DNA of 64,000 bases, from contig OY730169.1 in assembly GCA_963422465.1 (NCBI GenBank), positions 4,898,001-4,962,000 on the forward strand. Direction: 5' to 3'. The translations under genes were made by a program, and so were the position numbers. This document shows positions 56,171 to 64,000 of this stretch, piece after piece. Position 1 is the first letter of the stretch, and the number at the start of each line of letters is the position of its first letter. The DNA is from Lichina pygmaea (taxonomy: Eukaryota > Ascomycota > Lichinomycetes > Lichinales > Lichinaceae). The notes beneath the pieces are model-generated. The model was not told where the DNA came from, made no database searches, and saw only the letters and a list, made by a program, of their open reading frames with translations.

Positions 56171-56743
56171 ATGAACCAAAGCCAGACAACTCGAACTTGT
56201 CGTCGTGGTTTTCTCTCTTGTCGTGTTGGCAAAATGGGCAAGGAATCAAAAATCGCATGCGGTGCTTGTCGTCGCGACCACACCAAGTGTGTCGTGAGTT
56301 CTGCATCGTCTTTTTGTCGTCGGTGTATCGAGAAGGGTTGTCGCTGCGACCTTCATCTCTCGGAATCAGAATGGAAGAAGATGGAGCTTGAGCGCAAGCA
56401 GCTCAAGGCTCAGCTGCAGGAGACCGATGACCAACTGTCAAAACTGCTTCCCCGGCAGATCCACCTCCACCGGCAGCTGGGTCGTCTCTCACAGAAGGAG
56501 GCCGATGCCATCTGTTGTGAGCTGTCGGCTATCGAGGATCAAGAGTCCCTTGATGCTCAGGAACAAGAGGCCCTCTGCGTTATCCGCGAACGGGAGGCCC
56601 GTCAAGCTGCTGCTCCACCGTCCTTTGAGGACGTCTTCTCTTCGGAGGCTTTGGCTTCTCTCGAGCCGTTGTCTCCGTCGGACCTGGTCGCTGCGGATGT
56701 GCTTGGTGGTAATCCACCAGTTTCTGGTTCATCGCAGAGCTGA
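56171..56743 (+). CDS. Antisense Zn2Cys6/coiled-coil ORF of element B
   Basis: 190 codons, opposite in strand to the element, starting about 60 bases inside the 3' LTR and overlapping the end of pol. Cys30, 33, 40, 49, 52 and 59 give C-x2-C-x6-C-x8-C-x2-C-x6-C, the binuclear zinc cluster spacing; two more Cys (10, 17) precede it. Residues about 66-95 (ESEWKKMELERKQLKAQLQE) form a strong amphipathic helix, then an acidic tail with SFEDVFSSEAL and a Ser-rich end. The layout basic/cysteine, coiled coil, acidic resembles a small zinc-cluster regulator. No function is known to me. LTR-driven antisense transcription would be required. Confidence 0.65.
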   Translation: MNQSQTTRTCRRGFLSCRVGKMGKESKIACGACRRDHTKCVVSSASSFCRRCIEKGCRCDLHLSESEWKKMELERKQLKAQLQETDDQLSKLLPRQIHLHRQLGRLSQKEADAICCELSAIEDQESLDAQEQEALCVIREREARQAAAPPSFEDVFSSEALASLEPLSPSDLVAADVLGGNPPVSGSSQS

Positions 56744-59700
56744 AGTTCTCGGTTGGTTCCCACGAATTCTCCTCTTTGTCAAATCCTAACCACTTCACCA
56801 GGTACTCAGTTTTCCGTCCGTTTCTCCGACTGTCCAGGATCCTTTCGACATCGTACTCTTCTTTGTCGTCCTCGAAGTGCCATTCTGTTTCGATTGCTGC
56901 GTCGCTGGGTGCTGGCTCGAGCAGTGAGACATGGAATACTCGGTGTATCCGTGCCTTTTTTGGCAGTCTCAGTTGGTAGTTGACTTCTCCAGTGTGCTTC
57001 TCAATCTCAAACAGTCCGATTCGTACATGATCCAGCTTTTTGCTCGGTCGCTTCGAGCGCAGGTTTTTTGTTGACAAATAGACCTTATCCCCCCTCTCCA
57101 GGGTTGGTCCCTTCAACCTTTTGCTGTTTAGGCGGTGGCTTGTTGTCTTTTGTGCGGATTCAATTGCAGTCTTCATTTCCTCATGCATAGCAGTGAGTTT
57201 TTCGACGTTCGTTGAAGTGCCACTTCCAGCCGCCATCGCTTCCCAGCGGGGGTTTCTGCCGTAGTTCGCAAAGAACAGCGTCATGCCCGTCACGCTGTGT
57301 TGCTGATCGTTGTACGCAAACTGAGCCATTGGTAGCAGTTCTACCCAATCGTCCTGTCGGTGGTTGACGTAGTGGCGTAGGTACTGTTCCATCGTCTGGT
57401 TTGTTCTCTCAGTTTGTCTGTCTGTTTGTGGATGGTAGGCAGTAGACATCCTTGTGTCTATCCCTAGCTGTCTTGTCCACGTGTTCCAGAATTTCGAGGT
57501 GAAGAGTTTGTCTCGATCTGAGATAATCTTCGTGGGTAGCCCTTGCTGGCTAACCAATTCTTTGAGCAGGACATTGGCGAGTTTGCTCGCTGTTCCTGTC
57601 TCTCGCCACAGGATCAGGTGAGCGTATTTGGTGAGTTTGTCGACAACCACCAAGATACTGTCATATTTCACCTTTGTTACCGGGTCCTCTGACCTTGGCA
57701 GCTTTACCACAAAATCCATTGTGATGGTATCCCAAGCCGCTTCTGGAAGGTCCATTTGTTGACTCTCTCCATAGGGTTTGTGGCGTGACGGTTTGTTTTT
57801 CGCACACTCTTCGCAGTTGCGAATAAATTCTGTCACTTTCCGCTTCATTCCGTTGAAGTGGTAACATCTCCAGATCTTTTCCAGGGTCTTGTCTTGCCCA
57901 GGATGTCTGTGTAGAGGTCCATCGTGATGTTGTCGAATCACGTCCTCTTGTGCGCTCTCTGGCACTTCTTCCTTGTTCGTGGCCGCAACGTTGTGGCCTA
58001 GGGTCAGGAGTGCACCCATTTCTTCAGTTCTCGCTAACTGAGGTTGAGCATAGACCAGAGTTTGTCCTTTTGTCACTAGGATTGGGCGCTCTTCTGTCGT
58101 GTCGTCTGTTGTCATATCAGGCCGCCTGCTAAGTGCGTCCGCTTGTGCGTTTTCTGATCCTTTTTGATAGAAGATCTGGAAGTCGTATGAAGCTAAAAGC
58201 TCTGCCCATCGGACTTGTCATCTGTTTAGCTTCTTTGTCGTCGTGAAGTAAGCCAAATTCTTGTGGTCTGAGTACACGTCCACTGTGTACTTTGCTCCTT
58301 CCAGGTAAGGTCTCCACTCCTGGAATGTGTCGACAATCGCTAACAACTCCTTGTCGTGAACATCGTACCTGAGTTCTGGGCCAGAGAACTTTCTTGATCA
58401 GTATGCGACAGGGTGTAGGCGGTTTTCGGCGTCTGGTTGACACAAGCAAGATCCAAGTGCTTGGTCCGAGGCATCTGTCTCCATGATGATCCGCTGTCCG
58501 GAATCAAATGATGCCAGTATGGGTGCGGAGGTGAACTTCTCTTTCAGCTCCTGGAACGCTCTTTCTTGGCTGTTCCCCCATGTGAAGGTTTCTTCCTTCT
58601 TTGTTAGTTCAGTCAAGGGTGCTGCTGTCCTCGAGTACTCCTTGATGAATCGTCGGTAGAAGTTCGCAAATCCCAGGAAGGATTGGACTTCTTTGAGGTT
58701 TTTGGGTGTTGGCCAGTCTCGTACTGCCGTGATCTTTGTATCGTCCATACAGATTCCTTCCGTTGTCAGGATCGATCCCAAATATTCCACTTCTTTCACG
58801 TGGAAGACGCTCTTATCAAGGCGTAACCTTATTCCTGCTTCTTGGAGCGCATGTAGGATCTTCTTGACATGCTGTCTGTGCTCCTCCAGGGTTCCATTGG
58901 TGTAAACCAAGACATCGTCAATATAAGTGGTAACAAATATATCCAGGTATTGTCGGAGGATAGTGTTAATGAGTGATTGGAACATCGCCGGTGCATTCGT
59001 AAGGCTGAATAGCATAACAGTATACTCGTAATGCCCGTACCTCGTACGAAAGGCTGTCTTCCATTCTTCGCCATCTTTCATCCTAACCAGGTTGAAAGCG
59101 CCTCAGATGTCGAACTTGGTAAACCACTTGGCTCCTTGGATTCAGTCCTGGATTTCCGATATTAACGGTAGTGGGTAGCGATTCTTAATCGTGATCGCAT
59201 TAAGCTGCCGGTAGTCGACACACAGTCGTAATTTGCCGTCCTTCTTTGGCACAAACAATATCAGGTATCTGGCCAGTGATGTTGAAGGTCTTATGAACCC
59301 TTTCGCTAGGTTCTCGTCCAGGTAATCTCTTAAGGCCTCAAGCTCCTTTGCTGATAGAGCGTAAATAGGGCTATGTGTGGGTTTCTTTCCGTCTTCCAGC
59401 AGAATTTTGTGATCCCACTCTTGGTGTTCTGGTAGTGTCGCGACCGCTTCCTCACCAAACATCTCCTGGTAGTCTTTATACTCACTTGGCAGCTGCGGTG
59501 CCTGAGTCTCGCCCACGGCGTCATGCGTGGTGCAAAGTTGATGGTTTCAGGGCTTCATCCAAGCCACATAGGCTTGCCCTCGCCGGTGGTGCTTCTTCCA
59601 CCCTGCATATAAGATTTCTTTGATTCTCACTTTCTCTGGCTCTGCTCAAGTTGCCAGACTCCTCTTCGGAAAGACTAGGTGCCTTCTTTTCCAGTCGATC

Positions 59701-60206
59701 CTTGGGTTTTGACTTTCCAACCACGGAAGACCCAATATAACTTCATGTGGTATCTGGACCAAGTCGAATTCTTCTGATCTGATTGTCGTACTGTCGACAC
59801 ACAGTCGTAGGTTCTTGGTCTCCTTCGTCACTTGTCCTTGGTCGTTGGAGAGTGGTGTCCCGTCCACTACTGTTAGTTGGTATGGATTCCTCTTTTCCTG
59901 AGTCGGGATCTTGTGCTTCCTGGCGAAACTTTCTGACATGAAGTTGCCAGTAGCTCCAGAGTCGATCATGGCGTTTGTCAGATGCCCGTTGACTCTCATC
60001 CTGATGTGAAAATGCAGACTGCAGGCTGTTGTGTCGAGGCTCTGCTCGACCCCTTCTCTCCGGAGTGTTGTCTTGCCTGCTCTTCCGACTCCGGATTTGA
60101 AGAGCACTGCTAGTTTTTTGAACAACCAAGGCCCTGAGCCTGGCGTTCTGCTGCGTGTCTTTCGCATTTTTCGGTGAAGCATAGCTCCCATGCGTCTTCT
60201 CCGCAA
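56580..60206 (-). pseudogene. Element B pol region
   Basis: Protease (MIDSGATGNFMSESFARK), reverse transcriptase ([28 protein letters not shown]), RNase H (METDASDQALGSCLCQ), integrase (TMDFVVKLPRSED; ISDRDKLFTSKFW) and chromodomain (EYLVKWLGFDKEENSWEP). Chromovirus order. About four or five breaks. Confidence 0.9.
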
Positions 60207-60490
60207 TCATCACGTTCTTTCCCTTGCTGGCTTAGCTGGTGCTTGATGCTCCAGGCTTTCTTGTGGTATTCTGGGCCAGGGAAGTAGTGCCTTCTCCTTT
60301 TCTCTAGGAGATGTTCCTTGCAGTGGTGGTCCTCGCATCCTTTCCAATAAGGACGTCCGCAGGCTGGTGTCGTAGCCTGGTGATGGTCCACTTGTGCTGC
60401 GATGTCTCGGGGCTGTGAGATGCTGATGGTGTCGTCCACCCATCGCGTCACTCTTGCTTCGCCGTCCTCCGACAAGGTCGCATCCTGTCG

Positions 60491-61654
60491 TCAGAGTAGT
60501 GGTGTCTCGGGAATTGGTGGCATGCCAGTTATGTCAATCTCGTAGTCTGTTGTGTCGAATTTGGAGATCAGGTCATCCTCCCAATGAACCTTATTGATCT
60601 GGTCTTGGATTGCGTGCAGGTCCTCCAGTGACCTCTGCAGATCGTTCTCCAGTCTTTCGATGTGCTGTCTGAGATTGTCCTCCTGTCCGAGGAGTGTTGC
60701 TTCTGACCGGTTCATGGGTAGCGTGCCTCTGGGAGCTCTCGGTGGCTCCTGAATGCCCTTGCCTTTCCAGGCACTGGTGGCATTCAACTGCTTACCCTTG
60801 CCTTCCTTCTTCTTCTTGCTTTGGCAGTTGGCTGCGAGGTGTCCTACCTTCTGGCAATTGTAACACTTCCGTGTTTCTTTCTTCTTTGTTGCCTGTGGTG
60901 TTGTTGCATTGATCTCCATGGGTGTCAAGCCGTACTTGTCTTGTGCTGGCGCTGTCTTTTTGCCCCATGGCCTTGCATGCTTGCCTTGCTTCTCGAGTTC
61001 TCGTTCAAACTGTCGGTCGTCAATGCGTACCGCTGTGTCGATCATATCCTCAAGGTCGGTGGGTCGGTCTCCTCGTGCGATATCATCCTTGACTTGTTCC
61101 TTGAGAGCTTGGTAGAATAGTGCTGTCAAGGCACTGTCTCCCCATTGTGTCCTCACTGACAACTGTTGGAACTTCGCCGCGAAGTCTGATGCTGACCCTG
61201 TCTGCCGTAGTGCTTGGAGCTTTCGTTCCACATCTCGTTCTTCATCAATGACCCCGAAGGTCTTCTTCATCTGGGTCTTGAAGGTAGAGAATCTCCCAAT
61301 GATCTGCCGTGTCATGGTCTCCATGCTAGAGGGGTCTTCCTTGTTGTCGAGGAAGTCTCGTAGGTAGACATTGAACCAGGTAAATGTCGGTCCGTCCAGG
61401 TAGGAAGCTGCGAACAGCACCTTCTCCTGTTCCGTAGGGAATTGTGCGGCGTTGAATCCGTAGTAAAGCTCAAGCTGGGAGAAGAATAATTCCAATCCCC
61501 CTCGTGATCCATCGTACCTCTTCGGCGTACCTACCTTCAACAGCTTTGGAGGTAAGGTGAGGGTGGTAGGGACAGGTGGTTCCTGGGCTTGCGCCTGAGG
61601 CGCAGCCCGAGCTTGGCCTGCCTGCGAAGGGGTAGGGCTGCGTGGATCTGCCAT
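60491..61654 (-). CDS. Element B gag
   Basis: 387 codons. The N-terminus is Ala/Gln/Pro-rich, then a Retrotrans_gag-type region (LELFFSQLELYYGFNAAQFP, FTWFNVYLRDFLDN, RKLQALRQTGSASDFAAKFQ), one CCHC knuckle CYNCQKVGHLAANC at about 262-275, and a coiled tail. The frame looks whole. Confidence 0.92.
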   Translation of the reverse strand: MADPRSPTPSQAGQARAAPQAQAQEPPVPTTLTLPPKLLKVGTPKRYDGSRGGLELFFSQLELYYGFNAAQFPTEQEKVLFAASYLDGPTFTWFNVYLRDFLDNKEDPSSMETMTRQIIGRFSTFKTQMKKTFGVIDEERDVERKLQALRQTGSASDFAAKFQQLSVRTQWGDSALTALFYQALKEQVKDDIARGDRPTDLEDMIDTAVRIDDRQFERELEKQGKHARPWGKKTAPAQDKYGLTPMEINATTPQATKKKETRKCYNCQKVGHLAANCQSKKKKEGKGKQLNATSAWKGKGIQEPPRAPRGTLPMNRSEATLLGQEDNLRQHIERLENDLQRSLEDLHAIQDQINKVHWEDDLISKFDTTDYEIDITGMPPIPETPLL

Positions 61655-61692
61655 CGTATTGAGCTGGTGTCCTATGTGTTAGAGGCTGAAAC

Positions 61693-62026
61693 TGTTAAGG
61701 GCCAGTCCATGTTCACACAGAATGTGGGTGGTCCTGTCTTCGACCGAGGAGGGCAGGGACTCAATAGATGAATAGCAAGTGGGGTAACTCTCTTGCTATT
61801 GTCACTCGTAATGTGCGTTCAGCCTGGAGAGCTAATCCTTCCGGGCTCTTTGGGGGTCTTTATACAGATGCCCCAAGGGGGGGGGTCTTCTCGAGGGGTA
61901 TCATCCTTTTGCGTGGACGAGCTCCTCGCTTAGCTCTTGCTCGTCCACCGGATCGGTCGGATGTTGTTCCGCATGACTAACACCTCTCCCTCGCTTACCT
62001 GGGCCGTTCCGGCCTAGGCCTTAACA
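61693..62026 (-). repeat. Element B 5' LTR
   Basis: 334 bp with a single 35-bp unit; otherwise nearly the same as 55706-56109. Confidence 0.93.
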
Positions 62027-63157
62027 ACCAACAGAATCTTCCAGGAGCTGGAGAATATCAACAAGCGGCTGGACAAACAAGAAGCCAAGCCATCATATGC
62101 CCAGGCTGTCCAAAAATCTATTGCAGCACAAATCCCTCTACCTGCAAGAATTCTCAAAGAAGTTCTTGTACATCCTGGTATCCAGCCACCTGACATGGCT
62201 AATAGAACTCACATCCAGCTTTTCCAGGCTCTTCAAGACAGACTACCCAGCCTCTACAACAAGCAGGTCAGAGCAGTAAGGAAACTTCCTTCAGGGGATA
62301 TCCTTATTAACACAGAAAGCCAAGAGACTAAAGTCTTCCTAGAAAAAAACCCTGCCTGGGTATCAGCTATCTTCATAAAGGAAGTAACCATCCAGCCCAA
62401 GAGATTCCCAGTTCTGATCCATGGAGTCAGAACAGAAGATATCCAACCTGAAGACCTGGAGAAAACCTGCCAGATAATCCAGAACAGCAACCCATCTCTG
62501 AGCAAACAAATCACCATCCTGAGAGCCTACTGGTCTAAGAAGACTATAGCTCAAAAGAAGCCAGTTACCTCTCTCCACCTGGATCTGGCTACCCCTGAAC
62601 AAGCCAATCTTTTGATTGAGAGTGGGCTAGTGCTGGGGCACAGGATGCATGAAGCAGAACCTTTCCTGGCAGACACAGTTATTGCACAATGTTTCAAGTG
62701 CTTTGGCTATGGGCACCAAGCACGCTTCTGCAAGAACAAAGCTGTGTGTGGTGCCTGTGGAGGCCAGTATGAAAGGAGAGCCTGCCAAGTTCCTGAACAG
62801 CTTCTCAAGCCAAAATACTGCAACTGCAGAGGAGCTCACCCAGCCTGGGCCAGTGTCTGTCCAGTACGCCAGGAAGCAGCCAAGAAGGCAAGAGAAGCAT
62901 GGAACACACGCCCAGGAAAATATGAGATCCCAACAGCTACCTCTGTTCCAGCTCTACAACCCCCCCCCAGTTATGTCTTTCCCTCTCTCTCAGTCTCTAC
63001 CAGGAGAGAAAAAACGTAAAACAGCTGAGCCAAGCAGAAGCTCAGAGTGACTCAGAGGTGCACTCCCAGAAGTGCAAATTCTTTCTTCAAGATCAGCCAA
63101 CTCTGGAGGAAAGCTACCAGCTAACTCCTTCAAGATCTTTGATGCTGAGATGTCTGC

Positions 63158-64000
63158 ATGAAAGACACAAAGCTGACACTTCTCCAGTATAATGTGCAAA
63201 AAAGCCAATCAGTCCAAGAGCTACTGCTAGCAACCTCAGCTCTCCAAGAGGTGGACATTATTGCACTTCAAGAGCCCTGGAAAAACCCTCACCTAGAAAC
63301 AAGCACTTCAACTGTTTTCTCTTCCTTTCTTCCTCTCTACTGTTCAGAGATTGGCAGAACACTTTTTCTTATTAATACAAATCTGAAACTCTCTTCTCTT
63401 TATCCTACCTTCTGGAATAAAGACTTTGTTTCTCTTGAAATCTACTTGGAAAACTCTTCTACTTCTCTTTGGGTACATAATCTCTACTTCACCCCATCAA
63501 GTCAAGAAAACTACACAGAGGCATCAGAAGCTCTTCTCTGTTTACTCCAAAATGCTTTACAAGAACAAGGACAACATATTCTTCTCACAGACTCAAATCT
63601 TCACCGCCCAGACTGGTCAAAGAAAAGAAGACTGTACTCTGAGACTGCAAACAAGTTTCAAGACCTAATGAAAGATTTAAATCTGGATTTAGCTATTGCA
63701 CCTTTCACCCCTACCAGAGCAAGATCTTTTTCTGAAAAACCATGTTCTGCTATTGATCTGTCTTTTATTTCTTCTTCTCTTTCTAACTCTCTGATTTTCT
63801 CCAAAGTGGCTCTTCAGTTCTTTCATGGGTCTGACCACAGACCTGTACTAACCTGCCTGGACCTGGATCCTCCAAGGAAAATCTGGAAACCAGAAAGAAA
63901 CTGGAGAACACTGGACTCAAACCTTGCAAGAGTAGAGTGTGAGAAGCTACACCTGCCCTTCCACTTCCAAGACAAATATAAAGTGGATGAGTACTTGGAG
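63158..64000 (+). CDS. L-c ORF2, endonuclease part, open to the window edge
   Basis: MKDTKLTLLQYNVQKSQSV opens at 63158 (ATGA overlap with the ORF1 stop). The EEP domain continues through ALQEPWKNPH, ILLTDSNLHRPDW and FHGSDHRPVLTCLDL, with no stop in about 281 codons up to the edge. The reverse transcriptase would follow outside the window. Confidence 0.85.
   Translation, partial: MKDTKLTLLQYNVQKSQSVQELLLATSALQEVDIIALQEPWKNPHLETSTSTVFSSFLPLYCSEIGRTLFLINTNLKLSSLYPTFWNKDFVSLEIYLENSSTSLWVHNLYFTPSSQENYTEASEALLCLLQNALQEQGQHILLTDSNLHRPDWSKKRRLYSETANKFQDLMKDLNLDLAIAPFTPTRARSFSEKPCSAIDLSFISSSLSNSLIFSKVALQFFHGSDHRPVLTCLDLDPPRKIWKPERNWRTLDSNLARVECEKLHLPFHFQDKYKVDEYLE

Larger units (their letters stand above)
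55706..62026 (-). mobile_element. Element B: young Ty3/gypsy chromovirus-type element
   Basis: 6321 bp with LTRs at 61693-62026 (5', 334 bp) and 55706-56109 (3', 404 bp), ends TGTTAAGG..CCTTAACA. On the minus strand: gag 61654-60491, protease about 60010-59700, reverse transcriptase about 59400-58750, RNase H about 58550-58150, integrase about 57950-57050, chromodomain about 56880-56700. An antisense zinc-cluster ORF is at 56171-56743. It is CpG-rich, and the LTRs differ at about 2% apart from unit number, so it is recent. It is nearly whole, with about four or five breaks in pol and gag apparently whole. Confidence 0.95.
55443..63162 (+). pseudogene. L-c ORF1, split by element B, with frame breaks
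   Basis: MAPKKKKPTSSESN begins at 55443. The part after element B holds the RRM-like region and knuckles CFKCFGYGHQARFC, CGACGG, YCNCRGAHPAWASVCP. A C-run at about 62960-62968 is one base longer than in L-b and shifts the frame, and a TGA lies at 63048-63050. Apart from the insertion it is close to L-b ORF1. Confidence 0.83.
54945..64000 (+). mobile_element. LINE L-c, runs off the right edge, split by element B
   Basis: The 5' end ACAACTCTTCCCAGAACC matches L-a and L-b. 5' UTR 54945-55442, ORF1 from 55443, element B at 55706-62026 (5-bp duplication ACCAA, left copy read ACTAA), ORF1 again from 62032, and ORF2 from 63158 to the edge. Same family as L-a. Confidence 0.92.

Overview
The window is nuclear DNA of a filamentous ascomycete (Pezizomycotina; probably Sordariomycetes/Hypocreales, an inference from short GT..AG introns, an Rrp8 start typical of fungi, and the transposon types). 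It has two parts that differ sharply. Positions 1 to about 18,050 are a gene-bearing arm rich in CpG, with long intergenic spacers full of microsatellites and CGTACG palindromes. From about 18,050 to the right edge everything is transposon, mostly poor in CpG.

Gene arm: RRP8 (25S rRNA m1A methyltransferase, +, 2398-4239, one exon) converges on DDI1 (ubiquitin shuttle with a retroviral-like aspartic protease fold, -, 5806-7522, three exons, start codon split by an intron). After about 4 kb without a supportable gene comes a decayed duplicate of the ribosome-assembly GTPase NOG1 (+, 11581-12565) that keeps its introns but lacks the whole GTPase core. It is followed by an orphan-type multi-pass membrane protein (-, 13873-14952) and an alkaline ceramidase (+, 16661-17790) whose catalytic His/Asp/His/His set can be read.

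Transposon arm: an old Tad-like LINE (L0) is split by a Ty3/gypsy element A (19853-26396, TSD ACAGA). Two Copia-like 3' remnants follow, in inverted orientation (F1, F2), with a nearly complete LINE, L-a (-, 27731-33555), between them. Then comes a deep nest. LTR remnant E is split by LINE L-b (34244-54297, 13-bp TSD). L-b holds Ty3 element D (38303-54092), D holds Ty3 element C (41574-52013, TSD CAGAG), and C holds two SINEs and a LINE inside a LINE (L-d2 in L-d1). A third SINE (54497-54932) stands just before LINE L-c (54945 to beyond the right edge). L-c is itself split by a young, CpG-rich Ty3 element B (55706-62026, minus orientation, same family as C).

Most notable signals: (1) two different Ty3 families carry, at the same place just inside the 3' LTR and on the opposite strand, an ORF with an exact Zn2Cys6 cysteine spacing followed by a helical stretch; (2) the SINE has a tRNA-like head and a 3' end copied from the resident LINE, so the LINE probably mobilised it; (3) LTR pairs show one-sided decay at CpG and copy-number changes of exact 35-bp units. 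Old LTR elements are treated as fossils and only their layout is given.
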